Below are positions 28,069-37,178 of a stretch of DNA of 64,000 bases, piece after piece (positions within the stretch are counted from its first letter, which is position 1; every line of letters begins with the position of its first letter). A program made the position numbers and the translations under genes. Source of the DNA: Massilia forsythiae (lineage in GTDB: Bacteria > Pseudomonadota > Gammaproteobacteria > Burkholderiales > Burkholderiaceae_D); assembly GCF_012849555.1 (NCBI RefSeq), contig NZ_CP051685.1, positions 1,364,001-1,428,000 on the forward strand, written 5' to 3'. Below the pieces are notes generated by a model that saw only the letters and a program-made list of their open reading frames with translations, searched no databases and was not told the DNA's origin.

Positions 28069-30057
28069 TTACGCCTTGGCCAGCTTGAACTGCGCCAGCT
28101 CCCCGGTCAGGTAGCCCACCGCCGCCCCGAACTTGTCCTTGTAGTTGGCGCGGATCAGCGGATCGAGCGTGGTCTTCACCCCGGCATGGATGCCGCCCCA
28201 ATCCCCGGCGTGCTGGAAGTTGCTCATGATGTAGGTCCAGCCATTGATGTCGTCCACCGCGTGCAGGCCGGTCGATTCGCCGCCGGCCGGCACCGACAGG
28301 ATGCGCGACAACTGCTTGCTGTCGACGTTGTATGCCCACAGGAAATTGTTGACGTGCTGGCTGCTGTCCTCGCCGATGAACAGGGTGCGCATCTTTTCCG
28401 AGAATTTCAGGTTGTCCGGATTGGCGACCCGGTCCGGATTGCCGGTGTTGCCGAGCGCGTCGGCGGCGATGTCCTCGCCGGTCAGCAGCGCCTTGGTATC
28501 GGCCGGCATCCAGTCGCTGTCGATGGCGTTGCCGGCGGTGTCCTTCTGGCCGCCCTTCAGGTTCAGCATCATCACCGCGCCGGCGTTCAGCGCCTTCGGG
28601 ATCGAGATGCCGTTGCCCGCCACGTTGAGCGCATTCCCCGCCACCATCGAGCTCTGGCAGTTCTGCAGCGCCGAATAGGCGATCTTGTCCTTCAGGTTGA
28701 CGGTGGTGCCTTCCATTTTCGTGAACCCCATCGAGGCGCCGACCAGCGCCGCGTAGCGGTGCGTCTCCAGGAAGGCGGCCGCCTTTTCCATGCCCGGCAT
28801 CAGTTTCAACCACTCGATGCGGCCGTTGGCGGCAACTTTGGTGTAGCTGGCATCCTGCGGGTCGGCCGTCCTGACGTCCATGATGTCGGCCGGCTTGACC
28901 GAGGCCGCCAGCGCGCGGATTTCGGCGCTGCTTGCGGCGCCGAGCTTGATCCAGGTGAGCGGCGCGCTAGCAGCGGCCGGGTCCAGCGAAAAGCCGCTGC
29001 CGACCCTGGCGACGTACAGCGTGCCCGCCGACAGGTCTTTTTCCTTGTCGGCGACGAACACGAAGTAGCCGCTGTTGGTGGCGTCGTCGCCCATCAGCAC
29101 GGTGCGGTTGTCGCCCAGTACCTGCACCAGCTCGTGCGAGATGCGGCCCATGCAGTAGTGCTTCTTGATGCTGGCCGTGCCGTCGGTATTGACCGTGATT
29201 TCGGGCAGGTGGCCGTAGTTGTACGGATTCGCCTTCGTCTCGTCGCCGTACAGGTTCTTGCTGTAGGCGCGGAATTGGGCGTCGGTGGCGGCGGTGAAAG
29301 CGTTCGGCTCGTACTCCTCGCTCGACAGGTGGGTGCCCCACGGCGACAGGCTGGCGCCGCAGGTGATCCACAGGCCGTTCACGCTGGAAGTATCGACGTT
29401 GTGGTACTTCACCAGGCTGAGTTTGCCGGTGGTCTTGTCCTGGTCCAGCGTCAGCACCGCGATCGGCGCCGGCAGCTTGCCGTACATGTCGGTCTTGCCG
29501 TCCTGCGCCCAGGTGGTGTACTCGAACTGCACCACGGCGAACACGGTATTGCCCTTGACGCCGGCGACGCTGGCGTTCGGCACGGTCAGCAGCGAGGTGC
29601 CGTCCGGTGAGTCCGAGAAGAACTGGCGCTCTTTACCAGCGACGCTGGTGTCGACGATCGGCTTGTTGTTGATGTCGTAGTAGCCGCCGGCCAGGATGGT
29701 GCCGCCGCTGCCGTTCGGGACCTGGTCGCCGGTGATGAAGAACGGTTGATAGGAAAGCTTGAAATCGAGCTTGCTGCTGTCGCTGAAGGTGGCCGTCATG
29801 GTCGATGCCACCGAGGTCGTGGCCATCGCCGCGGCGTTGGCCATGGTCGGCGCGGTCATCGCGCCGAAGCTGACGCTGGCCAGCGTGACGGCCGGCGTGG
29901 CCGGCGTGGTGGCCACCGGGCCGGTACCGGCATCATGGTCGCTGCCGCCGCACGCGGCCAGCAGCGCGCCCATGCCGCCGGCACTCAGCGGCAGCATCGG
30001 CGAGGCGCCCAGGAAGCCCAGCAGGCGGCGGCGGGACAGGTCGGTGTTGGCATTCAT
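28069..30057 (-). CDS. phoX: PhoX family (DUF839) phosphatase, Tat-exported
   Basis: A periplasmic or surface beta-propeller protein of 662 residues in the PhoX/DUF839 family, calcium- and iron-dependent alkaline phosphatases releasing phosphate from organic esters. The N-terminus has a twin-arginine signal (SRRRLLGFLGAS) followed by a lipobox-like LLAACGG. Family features include WITCGASLSPWGTHLSSEEYEPN, GHLPEITVN, MGRISHELVQVLGDNRTVLM and NFLWAYNVDSKQLSRILSV. The start at 30057 (MNANTDLSRRR) has GGAG at 8 nt; the ATG two codons upstream is too close to it. No Pho-regulon genes are adjacent. A Thr/Ala-rich linker (about 45-95) separates the signal from the propeller. Confidence 0.85.
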   Translation of the reverse strand: MNANTDLSRRRLLGFLGASPMLPLSAGGMGALLAACGGSDHDAGTGPVATTPATPAVTLASVSFGAMTAPTMANAAAMATTSVASTMTATFSDSSKLDFKLSYQPFFITGDQVPNGSGGTILAGGYYDINNKPIVDTSVAGKERQFFSDSPDGTSLLTVPNASVAGVKGNTVFAVVQFEYTTWAQDGKTDMYGKLPAPIAVLTLDQDKTTGKLSLVKYHNVDTSSVNGLWITCGASLSPWGTHLSSEEYEPNAFTAATDAQFRAYSKNLYGDETKANPYNYGHLPEITVNTDGTASIKKHYCMGRISHELVQVLGDNRTVLMGDDATNSGYFVFVADKEKDLSAGTLYVARVGSGFSLDPAAASAPLTWIKLGAASSAEIRALAASVKPADIMDVRTADPQDASYTKVAANGRIEWLKLMPGMEKAAAFLETHRYAALVGASMGFTKMEGTTVNLKDKIAYSALQNCQSSMVAGNALNVAGNGISIPKALNAGAVMMLNLKGGQKDTAGNAIDSDWMPADTKALLTGEDIAADALGNTGNPDRVANPDNLKFSEKMRTLFIGEDSSQHVNNFLWAYNVDSKQLSRILSVPAGGESTGLHAVDDINGWTYIMSNFQHAGDWGGIHAGVKTTLDPLIRANYKDKFGAAVGYLTGELAQFKLAKA

Positions 30058-30181
30058 TGTCATTGCTCCAGATTCGGGGATGGGGCCGCGTGGGGGCGGT
30101 CGATCCCGGGGAGCATAGCCAACACGTATGTCAGCTTGATGACGAAAATTTAACGGTTCAATGACATGCGCTTGCGCACTA

Positions 30182-30309
30182 CCGTCGTCCCCGCGAAGGC
30201 GGGGGACCCATGCCGGGTGTCCGAAGTCGGTACGTTGAAGTGTTCGAAATCGTCCAAGGTACCGGCTGTTGTTGCTTTGTATGGGCCCCCGCCTGCGCGG
30301 GGGCGACGG
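30182..30309. repeat. paired palindromic repeat (REP/BIME-like), copy A
   Basis: A left arm at 30182-30211 starting CCGTCGTCCCCGCGAAGGCG and a right arm at 30281-30309 starting ATGGGCCCCCGCCTGCGC point head-to-head around 69 nt of unique sequence. The same pair structure occurs at 44418-44544, 48106-48210 and 56054-56203. This copy sits between the PhoX and beta-lactamase genes. Confidence 0.85.
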
Positions 30310-30314
30310 TGGCT

Positions 30315-31235
30315 TTACTTCGCCGCCTTTTCCTGCGCCAGGCGCTTGTCGAGCGCCTTGTCGGCCGCATTCGCGTAGGCCTTGCAGCCGTTCGGCACCG
30401 TGAAGACGGTGCCGGCAGCGGCCTTGGCGGCGGCACCCTTGCGCGGCGCCGCCTTCTTGCCGGTTTCCTTGGTTTCCGGATGGGCCGGAATCATGATGTC
30501 GCACGACAGCGCACGCACCTTGGCGATGCTGGCCTTGAACGCCGCCGACTGGTCGGGGTGCGTCGCGTCGCCCGAGAAGCGGTAACCCTCGTCCGCCACC
30601 GGCGTCAGGCTGTCGGCGAACACCATGTCGCGGCACGCATCCTTGTCGCAGGACGTCCAGGTCCAGCTGGCGCTGTCCGGGGAATGGCCCGGCGTCAGGC
30701 GGGTGGTCACGCGCAGCGAGCCGACGCCGAGCGTCTCTTCGTTGCGCACGGCGCGCACGTTCTTCACTTTGGGGAAGGCCATGTCCTTCAAGCTGTCGTA
30801 TTGCGCATCCTCGCGCGCCACCGCGCCGCTTTCCAGCACGCGCGCGCCCTCGGCGCTGGCCACCACGCGGGCGCCGCTCTTGCCCTGCAGGTAGGCGATG
30901 CCGCCGGCATGGTCGAAGTGGGCGTGCGAACTGAGGATCATGCGGACGTCCTCGATCTTGAAACCGGCCGCCTTGATGTTGGCTTCGATCAGCGGCCCGG
31001 ATTGCGGCAGGCCGCCGTCGATCAGGATGTGGCCTTCCGGCGAGGTGATCAATACCGAAGACAGGCCGGCCGTGCCGACGTACCAGGTATTACCGTAGAT
31101 TTTGAAAGGTTTTTGCGCTTTGTTCCAGGCGGCGCAGGAATCGCATTGGATCGGTTTCTGGTCGTCTGGCGCTTCCTGGGCGTGCAGGGTGGCGAAGGGC
31201 AAGGTCAGCAGGGCGACGGCGGCAAGCCATTTCAT
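30315..31235 (-). CDS. bla: subclass B3 metallo-beta-lactamase
   Basis: A periplasmic zinc hydrolase predicted to open beta-lactam rings, including carbapenems. It has 306 residues with a signal peptide (MKWLAAVALLTLPFATLHA). The MBL motif is LSSHAHFDHAGG (H104, H106, D108, H109), then TPGHSPDSASWTW (H184) and MIPAHPET (H252). LIDGGLPQSG is typical of B3 enzymes such as THIN-B and L1. The C-terminus (NGCKAYANAADKALDKRLA) is also B3-like, preceded by a Lys/Ala-rich insert (about 256-272). The start ATG at 31235 is chosen because it opens the signal peptide. No regulator or mobile element is adjacent, so it looks like an intrinsic gene. Confidence 0.93.
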   Translation of the reverse strand: MKWLAAVALLTLPFATLHAQEAPDDQKPIQCDSCAAWNKAQKPFKIYGNTWYVGTAGLSSVLITSPEGHILIDGGLPQSGPLIEANIKAAGFKIEDVRMILSSHAHFDHAGGIAYLQGKSGARVVASAEGARVLESGAVAREDAQYDSLKDMAFPKVKNVRAVRNEETLGVGSLRVTTRLTPGHSPDSASWTWTSCDKDACRDMVFADSLTPVADEGYRFSGDATHPDQSAAFKASIAKVRALSCDIMIPAHPETKETGKKAAPRKGAAAKAAAGTVFTVPNGCKAYANAADKALDKRLAQEKAAK

Positions 31236-31662
31236 GAGGTGGTTCTCGGATGAAAAATTGTGGGGAGGCCAGTGTACATGAGCGACCCGGCATGAGTCGA
31301 CGGGCGCACGCAACAGCGGCGCCGCCAGCGGATATTGACGTAGACATCGAAGGGTCTTTGTTCTTGGCTGCGCGCTGCAATCACTGCCTGCGCAGGGTTG
31401 CAGGTCGTCCGGCAACCGGCTGGCATGGGCGCCGGTGCGGGACAAGGTCATCGGGTTAGCGAAAAGCCATTTGATTGTTCCAGCCCAGCCCCGGCCGCAC
31501 CGATCGAGGCACCGGCTCACCCGAACGCCTCCCGCCGCACAGCGTGCAATCGCCCTCCCCTCGAAATACTGATGACAGCCTTCCAATAATATGAATAGTT
31601 TTGGTTTTGCAATATAGGTAAAGTGATTTCCAGGGAAGTCCTATAAACCAAAAGGAGTCGCA
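31236..31662. other. 427-nt intergenic region between beta-lactamase and the accessory cluster
   Basis: Divergent promoter region. The left half is GC-rich with no recognisable gene. From about 31580 the composition becomes AT-rich, up to a strong AAAAGGAG ribosome-binding site 5 nt before the ATG at 31663. TATAAA occurs at 31642-31647 without a convincing -35. No repeat or tRNA-like element is seen. Confidence 0.5.
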
Positions 31663-33072
31663 ATGAATATCGAAGCACCAGAACACAGTGCACATTCCGA
31701 GACACCGCTGGCAAATGCACTAATAAATCTTTCCAAATCAAACATCAATAGTTTCCATACGCTTCCATTATCCCAGGGGCGCTCGATCAACACCTCGCCA
31801 TTGAACCGCAAATATCAGCAGTTATTGGGAGAACATTATTTGCGCTCGGATCTGACGATTACCGGCGACAATTTCGATTCCTTCTTTTTCGGAAAACAGG
31901 CGATACACGAAGCCGAATGCCTCGCGGCCGAATTGTTCGGCGCCGATGGCACGTTCTTCGTGACGTCCGGCACCACCGTATCCAATCAGATCGCCATCGA
32001 CGCGCTGTGCGAGAAAAACGGGCGCGTACTGCTGGATAAGACCTGCCATCAGTCGCTGCATTTCAGCCTGCGCCGGCATGATGCGAAAATCGATTACCTG
32101 CAACCGGCCTGGTCGTGCAGCGTATCGGAAAAACACATGTGGGAGCCCGCGGAACTGCTGCGCATGGTGCTGGCTGCCGAAAAGGAACGCGATCCGTACC
32201 GGCTGATCGTGCTGACTGCACATTCCTATGAAGGCGTGGTCTACGACGTTCCCGGCCTGATTCGCTACCTGCTGGAAAACGGCGCCACGACGACCAGCTT
32301 TCTGATCGACGAGGCCTGGGGCGCCGCCAACTACTTCCAGCAGGACTTGAAGGCGCTGACGGCCGTGCGCGCCGGACGCCTGCGCGAACACTGGCCGGAC
32401 CTGAAGATCGTGGTCACCCAATCGGCCCATAAGTCGATGAGCTGCCTGCGCCAGGCATCGATGATCCATTACTGCGGCGATGCCAACCTGGCGGCGCGCT
32501 TGCGGGTGTCGCGCTTCCGCCTGCATACCACCTCGCCGAGCTATCCGCTGCTTGCCTCGCTCGATCTGGCGCGTGCCCAGATGGCACTCGAAGGCGAAGT
32601 GTTGATGGCGCGTTCCACCCAACTCGCTGCGCAGTTCTGCCGGCAAGTCGGTGAGTTGCTGGGACCGAATTCGGTGAATGCCGGCCAGTATTCATCCGCC
32701 ACGTTTCCTTATTCGCATGCCGACCCGACCAAGGTATCGGTAAATATCGAGAATCTCGGCATGGCAGCGCGCGAATTCAAGGAATTCCTGTTTTCTGAAT
32801 TCAATGTGTATGTCAACCGGATCACGGAAACCGCTGTTCTTTTCAATTTCCACATCGGGATCGACGAAAGCGCTGCCCACCATTTATTCGCCGCGATTCA
32901 ATCCATCGTCGCAAAGCGGAAAATCGTCGCGGCGCCGTCGTGCTCCGAAGGTTTCATCATTCCCTATCCGCCCGGCGTACCGCTGGTAGTGCCGGGCCAG
33001 CAGATCACCCATGCCATCCGCAAGAAAATCGAAACCATCCAGCGCAGCGGTGTACATGTTTTCTACGCATGA
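31663..33072 (+). CDS. short PLP-dependent Orn/Lys/Arg decarboxylase-family enzyme
   Basis: A fold-type I PLP enzyme of 469 residues related to inducible lysine/ornithine/arginine decarboxylases. Matching segments are FFVTSGTTVSNQIAIDALC, LDKTCHQSLHFSL, LIDEAWGAANYF (the Asp-x-Ala-Trp of CadA-type enzymes), VVTQSAHKSMSCLRQASMI (Schiff-base lysine in SAHKS), FRLHTTSPSYPLLASLD and IIPYPPGVPLVVPGQ. The N-terminal wing domain of the 710-residue decarboxylases is missing, as in short SpeA-type proteins. The substrate is not predictable. It starts a unit with an AMP-ligase and an exporter (47 and 46 nt gaps), which suggests amine production for a secondary product. It could also act on another amino acid or catalyse a non-decarboxylating reaction. 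Confidence 0.85.
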   Translation: MNIEAPEHSAHSETPLANALINLSKSNINSFHTLPLSQGRSINTSPLNRKYQQLLGEHYLRSDLTITGDNFDSFFFGKQAIHEAECLAAELFGADGTFFVTSGTTVSNQIAIDALCEKNGRVLLDKTCHQSLHFSLRRHDAKIDYLQPAWSCSVSEKHMWEPAELLRMVLAAEKERDPYRLIVLTAHSYEGVVYDVPGLIRYLLENGATTTSFLIDEAWGAANYFQQDLKALTAVRAGRLREHWPDLKIVVTQSAHKSMSCLRQASMIHYCGDANLAARLRVSRFRLHTTSPSYPLLASLDLARAQMALEGEVLMARSTQLAAQFCRQVGELLGPNSVNAGQYSSATFPYSHADPTKVSVNIENLGMAAREFKEFLFSEFNVYVNRITETAVLFNFHIGIDESAAHHLFAAIQSIVAKRKIVAAPSCSEGFIIPYPPGVPLVVPGQQITHAIRKKIETIQRSGVHVFYA

Positions 33073-33119
33073 CGCGCATTCCACCAATTATTAAATATTA
33101 AAACAAAAGAGGTATCGAC

Positions 33120-34613
33120 ATGATTCATCTCGAATTGATCAAGAAATACGAAGGCACCGCGCCGGACACGATCGTGTTCAAGAGCAAGGATGCATGCATG
33201 AATTGGAACGAGTTTCGCCGGGAAACCGAGAAAAAAATCCTGTTCCTGCTGAAGCATTACGAGCGCAACCTGCCGCGCCAGGCATCCTACATCGCCGGCA
33301 ACCGCATCGACTTGCTGCCATGGCTGTCGGCGCTGGCGACACTGGGCGTCCCCGTGACCGGTCTCGACTATACGCTGGCGCCGGGCCAGTTGAAGGCCAT
33401 GAACGTCGCCATCGGCTCCGAACTAGTGCTGGTGAGCAGCCGCACCGTGTGCACCAACAACGTGGCGACCCTGGCGCAGTCGAGCACGATGCTGATCGAC
33501 CTGGATTCGCTCACCACCGAGTTCATCGGCGTATGCGGCGACCACGTCGATGTCCAGGCCTGCATCGCCGACGCCGGCTTGCCCAAGCGCCCCTACCGCG
33601 CGGTCGGCTTCACGTCCGGCACCAGCGGCGCGCCCAAGCCGGTGCTGCGCGACACACCGTTCGACCAGCGGCGTTTTGCCTACTTCACCGAGCGCTATCG
33701 CTTCAGCGACACAGACCGCTTCCTGTCAATCATGCCGATCTACCATGCGGCGGGAAATGGCTGGGTGCGTTTGTTCCTGTCGCTCGGGGCAAGCATCTAC
33801 ATCGATACCTTCGATTCCCCGGTCCAAGCCAGGAAAGTGCTGGAGGACGAGCGCATCACCGCGAGCGTAATGACGCCGGTCATGCTCGGCGGCCTCCTGG
33901 AGAGCTTCCCCGCCGATGCGCGCGCCGCCCTGCCTTCGCTGCGCTGGTTGCTCATCGGCGGCAAGCACCTGACCGCACGCCTGAAGCTGCGTGCGCTGAC
34001 GTCGCTCGGACCTTGCCTGCACGAGTACTACGGCACCACCGAGACCGGCGTGAATACCTTGGCCGACCCGGCCGACTTGCTTGCCCATCCCGACAGCGTC
34101 GGCCGCGCCTACGACGGCAATTCGGTGCGCGTCGTGGGGCCGGATGGCCGGGCGGTCGCGCCGGGGACGCCCGGCACGGTCGTGGTCGACAGCTACATGA
34201 ACATGCTGTCCTACGCTGACGGCAACGCAGCCGAGCTGCGCATCGACGGACGGCGCTACCTGGTCACGCCGGAACAGGGCTATCTCGACCAGGACCAGCG
34301 CTTGTACCTGCTGAACCGCACCCAGGAGCCGGGCAACGCCACCAACCTGTACCGGCTGGAAGACACCATCCGCGCCCTGCCCAATGTGGGCGACGTCGCC
34401 ATCCTGCCGTTCAAGGGCGGACCGGCGCCGGGCCTGGCATGCGCCTTGTCGCTCAAGAAAGCGTGCAACGACGAACCGATCCTGATCGAAAAGATCCGCA
34501 CGCTAGCCGCCCTGGAATCGGTCACCTTCGAAAAGTGCGCCGTCCTTCCGGCCATTCCGTATAGCCCCAGCGGCAAGGTCAGGGTGACCGACGTCGGTGC
34601 GTTTCTGATGTAA
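33120..34613 (+). CDS. stand-alone AMP-forming ligase (ANL superfamily)
   Basis: An adenylate-forming enzyme of 497 residues. Core motifs are VGFTSGTSGAPKPVL (A3, ATP loop, about residue 163), IMPIYHAAGNGW, HEYYGTTETGVN (A5), a weakly conserved A7/A8 region around GYLDQDQRLYLLNR, and the C-terminal lysine motif YSPSGKVRVTD (A10, K486). It activates a carboxylic acid as acyl-AMP; the acceptor (CoA, amine or carrier) is unknown. No carrier protein or condensation domain is adjacent. With a decarboxylase-like gene upstream and an exporter downstream, an acyl-amide ligase role is plausible but inferred. AGAGG precedes the ATG at 33120. Confidence 0.88.
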   Translation: MIHLELIKKYEGTAPDTIVFKSKDACMNWNEFRRETEKKILFLLKHYERNLPRQASYIAGNRIDLLPWLSALATLGVPVTGLDYTLAPGQLKAMNVAIGSELVLVSSRTVCTNNVATLAQSSTMLIDLDSLTTEFIGVCGDHVDVQACIADAGLPKRPYRAVGFTSGTSGAPKPVLRDTPFDQRRFAYFTERYRFSDTDRFLSIMPIYHAAGNGWVRLFLSLGASIYIDTFDSPVQARKVLEDERITASVMTPVMLGGLLESFPADARAALPSLRWLLIGGKHLTARLKLRALTSLGPCLHEYYGTTETGVNTLADPADLLAHPDSVGRAYDGNSVRVVGPDGRAVAPGTPGTVVVDSYMNMLSYADGNAAELRIDGRRYLVTPEQGYLDQDQRLYLLNRTQEPGNATNLYRLEDTIRALPNVGDVAILPFKGGPAPGLACALSLKKACNDEPILIEKIRTLAALESVTFEKCAVLPAIPYSPSGKVRVTDVGAFLM

Positions 34614-34659
34614 CGGCCGGCATATCGGCAAACCCATTTTCAACATGAAAGGAAAAACC

Positions 34660-35613
34660 ATGAAACAGAATTACCTGAGTGGCGTCATATTCTGCTTGAT
34701 CGCCACCTTGTCTTGGGGCGCAATGTTCCCGGTCATGACTTCGGCTCTGGCGCACGTCGATCCATTCCACTTCACGGCGGCGCGCTACACGATCGCCGGC
34801 CTGGCGTTCGCCATCCTGTTGCTGTACAAGGAAGGCATCCACGCCTTCCACCTGAAAGGCGAACGCGTCGTCCTGGCATGGCTGCTGGGCACCGCGGGCT
34901 TTGCCGGGTTCGGCTTTCTGGTCTTTCTCGGACAGCAACTGGCGGGGCCGAGCGGCGCGCTGACCGCATCCATCGTCATGGCCACGATGCCCCTGCTGGG
35001 CGTGCTCGCCAATTGGGTGATCCGCGGCGTCAAGCCGGCCAGGGCCACCCTGGGCTTCATCTCGATGTCCTTCGTCGGCGTCCTGCTCGTCATCACGGAA
35101 GGCAATTTTAATGCGCTGCTGAACCGCCCGTCGTCGTTCGCAGCCTACCTGCCGCTGCTCGCGGGCGCCCTGTGCTGGGTCGTATACACGATCGGTGCGG
35201 GCTTCTTCCCGGGCTGGTCCGCCTACCGCTACACCACCCTGACCACCCTGCTGGGGCTGACGAGCGTGTTCGCCGTCACCCTGGTACTGGACCTGACCCA
35301 TGCGATCCAGCCGCCGAGCGTCGCCGATACGGTGACGGTGCTGCCCCACCTGCTGTACATGGCCTTGATAGCGGGCATGGTCGGCGTCCTCTGCTGGAAC
35401 ATGGGCAACAAGATCGTCACGCCGCTGAACGGCGTGCTGTTCATGGACGTGGTGCCGGTGACCGCATTCATCATCTCGGCCCTGACCGGCGTGGTGCCGC
35501 ATCAGGTGCAGGTGTGCGGCGCCGTGGTCACGGCCACCGCCCTGGTCCTGAACAACCTGTACCAGCGCCGCCAGCTGGCGCTCCATGCGCGCCTGGCCAC
35601 GCGTCCGGCCTAA
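34660..35613 (+). CDS. EamA/DMT-superfamily transporter
   Basis: An inner-membrane drug/metabolite transporter of 317 residues with two EamA repeats and about ten hydrophobic helices (for example GVIFCLIATLSWGAMFPVM, AWLLGTAGFAGFGFLVFLG and VLFMDVVPVTAFIISALTG). Members export amino acids, amines, drugs or metabolites. The start at 34660 (MKQNYLSG) has AAAGGA about 6 nt upstream; ATG 34645 lacks a site. As the third gene of the cluster it probably exports the product of the two enzymes before it or gives self-protection. Its stop overlaps the convergent LysR gene by 4 nt. Confidence 0.9.
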   Translation: MKQNYLSGVIFCLIATLSWGAMFPVMTSALAHVDPFHFTAARYTIAGLAFAILLLYKEGIHAFHLKGERVVLAWLLGTAGFAGFGFLVFLGQQLAGPSGALTASIVMATMPLLGVLANWVIRGVKPARATLGFISMSFVGVLLVITEGNFNALLNRPSSFAAYLPLLAGALCWVVYTIGAGFFPGWSAYRYTTLTTLLGLTSVFAVTLVLDLTHAIQPPSVADTVTVLPHLLYMALIAGMVGVLCWNMGNKIVTPLNGVLFMDVVPVTAFIISALTGVVPHQVQVCGAVVTATALVLNNLYQRRQLALHARLATRPA

Positions 35614-36500
35614 GCAGCGTCGAGCGACCAGATGCGCCGTATCAGCGGCACGATCGCCCGCATCAGGTCGCTGTCCTTGCAGGCGTCCAGGTAGACGAAG
35701 TACAGGTTGTCCAGTTCCATGCCCGGCGACCAGATGGTGATCTTGCCCTCGGCTTCTCCTGCGATGGCGACGTCTTCGCGCAGCAGGGTCAGGCCGATGC
35801 CCTGGGTGACCAGATCGCTCAGGATCGATTCCTGGTCGGCTTCGATGACGGTTCGGGGCAACACGTTGTGGCGCGCGAACATGCGTGCAGCGATCGAGCG
35901 GAACGAGCATTTGCCGGGGGTCGACAGCCAGGGCAGCTGGACGATGTCGTGCCAGGACGCGTCGGCGATCCGGTCGCGCCAGGAATACGGGGCGACGACA
36001 CGCAACACGATAGGAGCGATCTTGATGAACCGGAGGCGCTCGTCCGTCGGTTCGCCGATGACGTAGCCGGCATTGATCTCGCGTTCGGCGATGCGCGTGA
36101 TGACGTCTCCGGAAATGCCCTGGCTGAATGAAACCTGAACATGAGGATACTTTTCCGACAACATCGAGATCAAGGTTGCCAGTCTCAGCATCCTCGGCTC
36201 GAAGATGGTGCCGAGCCGGAATTCGCCGCTCAGGCCCTGCGTCACGAATTTCCTGGCCAGCGCCGAGACGTTGTCGGCGGCCGCCAGGACCCGGCCGGTC
36301 TCTTCCAGCATGACCTGGCCGGCGGCGGTGATCTGCATGCCGCGCGAAGTGCGGTCGAACAGCTTGATCTTGAGAGATTCCTCCAGGGCTTTTAGTTGGG
36401 CACTGACAGCCGGTTGGCTGAGACACAGGACCGATGAGGCGCGGGCAAGCGTCCGTTCTTGCGCGATGACCGAAAAAATGCGTAGTTGATTTAAGTCCAT
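35610..36500 (-). CDS. LysR-type transcriptional regulator
   Basis: A 296-residue LysR protein. The winged HTH lies in residues 1-60 (MDLNQLRIFSVIAQERTLAR; LSQPAVSAQLKALEESL; LFDRTSRGMQIT). A linker helix and a periplasmic-binding-like effector domain (about 90-290) follow. It converges on the transporter and diverges from the lipocalin-like gene, with only 61 nt between the two starts, so that gap is its most likely operator. By position it is the candidate regulator of both the amine/ligase/exporter genes and the small lipocalin-like gene. The inducer is unknown. Confidence 0.93.
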   Translation of the reverse strand: MDLNQLRIFSVIAQERTLARASSVLCLSQPAVSAQLKALEESLKIKLFDRTSRGMQITAAGQVMLEETGRVLAAADNVSALARKFVTQGLSGEFRLGTIFEPRMLRLATLISMLSEKYPHVQVSFSQGISGDVITRIAEREINAGYVIGEPTDERLRFIKIAPIVLRVVAPYSWRDRIADASWHDIVQLPWLSTPGKCSFRSIAARMFARHNVLPRTVIEADQESILSDLVTQGIGLTLLREDVAIAGEAEGKITIWSPGMELDNLYFVYLDACKDSDLMRAIVPLIRRIWSLDAA

Positions 36501-36561
36501 TTCTACATTTCACAGTACGAGCAGCACTGCGACATCCCATTATCGTTAAAGGAGAAACAAA

Positions 36562-36999
36562 ATGCAGTCATCTATCCCCGCCCATGTTCCTTTTGCCCCG
36601 TTCATCGGCAAATGGGAAGGTCTCAGTAAAACGTTCGATATCAACGGAAATTTTCTCGAATCGACCAAAGTGAGTATGGCGATATCGTGGGTGGACAACG
36701 AAACCTTTCAGCAGATCGAGCATATTGAAAACCTGTACCAGGTGGGCGAAGTCCGCCTGGTCTCGCAGATCACCGTGAGCGGCAAGACTGCGTTCGCGGA
36801 AACGTCTCACCTGCACCTCCAGGCAACCGAGCTGACGCCGGACACGTATCTGTTCCGCGTCAAGAGCGCCGCCAGCCATACCACCTTGCACAATACCCAC
36901 CAGTTCCTGAGCCCCAACCGGCGCCGCGTCGTCACCCACAAGTTCAAGGACGGCGATACCTTCGTCTTCCAGGTCCAGGACTTCGACCGTATCGCCTGA
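36562..36999 (+). CDS. small lipocalin-like hypothetical protein
   Basis: A 145-residue cytoplasmic protein with no signal peptide. The opening FAPFIGKWEGLSKTFDINGN and the alternating strands afterwards (IEHIENLYQVGEVRLVSQIT; HLHLQATELTPDTYLFRV) look like a calycin or DUF3598-type barrel that could bind a small hydrophobic ligand. That is a fold-level impression only. A clear AAAGGAG lies 7 nt before the ATG. It diverges from the LysR gene, so it is probably LysR-controlled and belongs functionally with the neighbouring cluster. Confidence 0.6.
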   Translation: MQSSIPAHVPFAPFIGKWEGLSKTFDINGNFLESTKVSMAISWVDNETFQQIEHIENLYQVGEVRLVSQITVSGKTAFAETSHLHLQATELTPDTYLFRVKSAASHTTLHNTHQFLSPNRRRVVTHKFKDGDTFVFQVQDFDRIA

Positions 37000-37178
37000 A
37001 CGGCAGCGCCGCGCGCCCGGACACGCCGGTGCATGGGGGACGCGTACGTCCGCCTCGTCGGGCTGCTTGATCAGACGGCCCGGTCGAGGTTACCAGAGTT
37101 TTTTTGCGGAAAGTACGTGCTTTCCCACAGCCGGCATCCGGCAAGGAAAGGGCAAGCATGGGTACCAAGGACCACACG

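Noticed and set aside
30182..30309. CRISPR array
   Set aside because: The repeats are two inverted arms, not regularly spaced direct repeats, and there are no cas genes.
32281..32340. Trp instead of His in the DEA-H-type motif of the PLP enzyme taken as a sign of inactivation
   Set aside because: CadA/LdcC-type decarboxylases naturally have Asp-x-Ala-Trp here, and the Schiff-base lysine and C-terminal signatures are intact.
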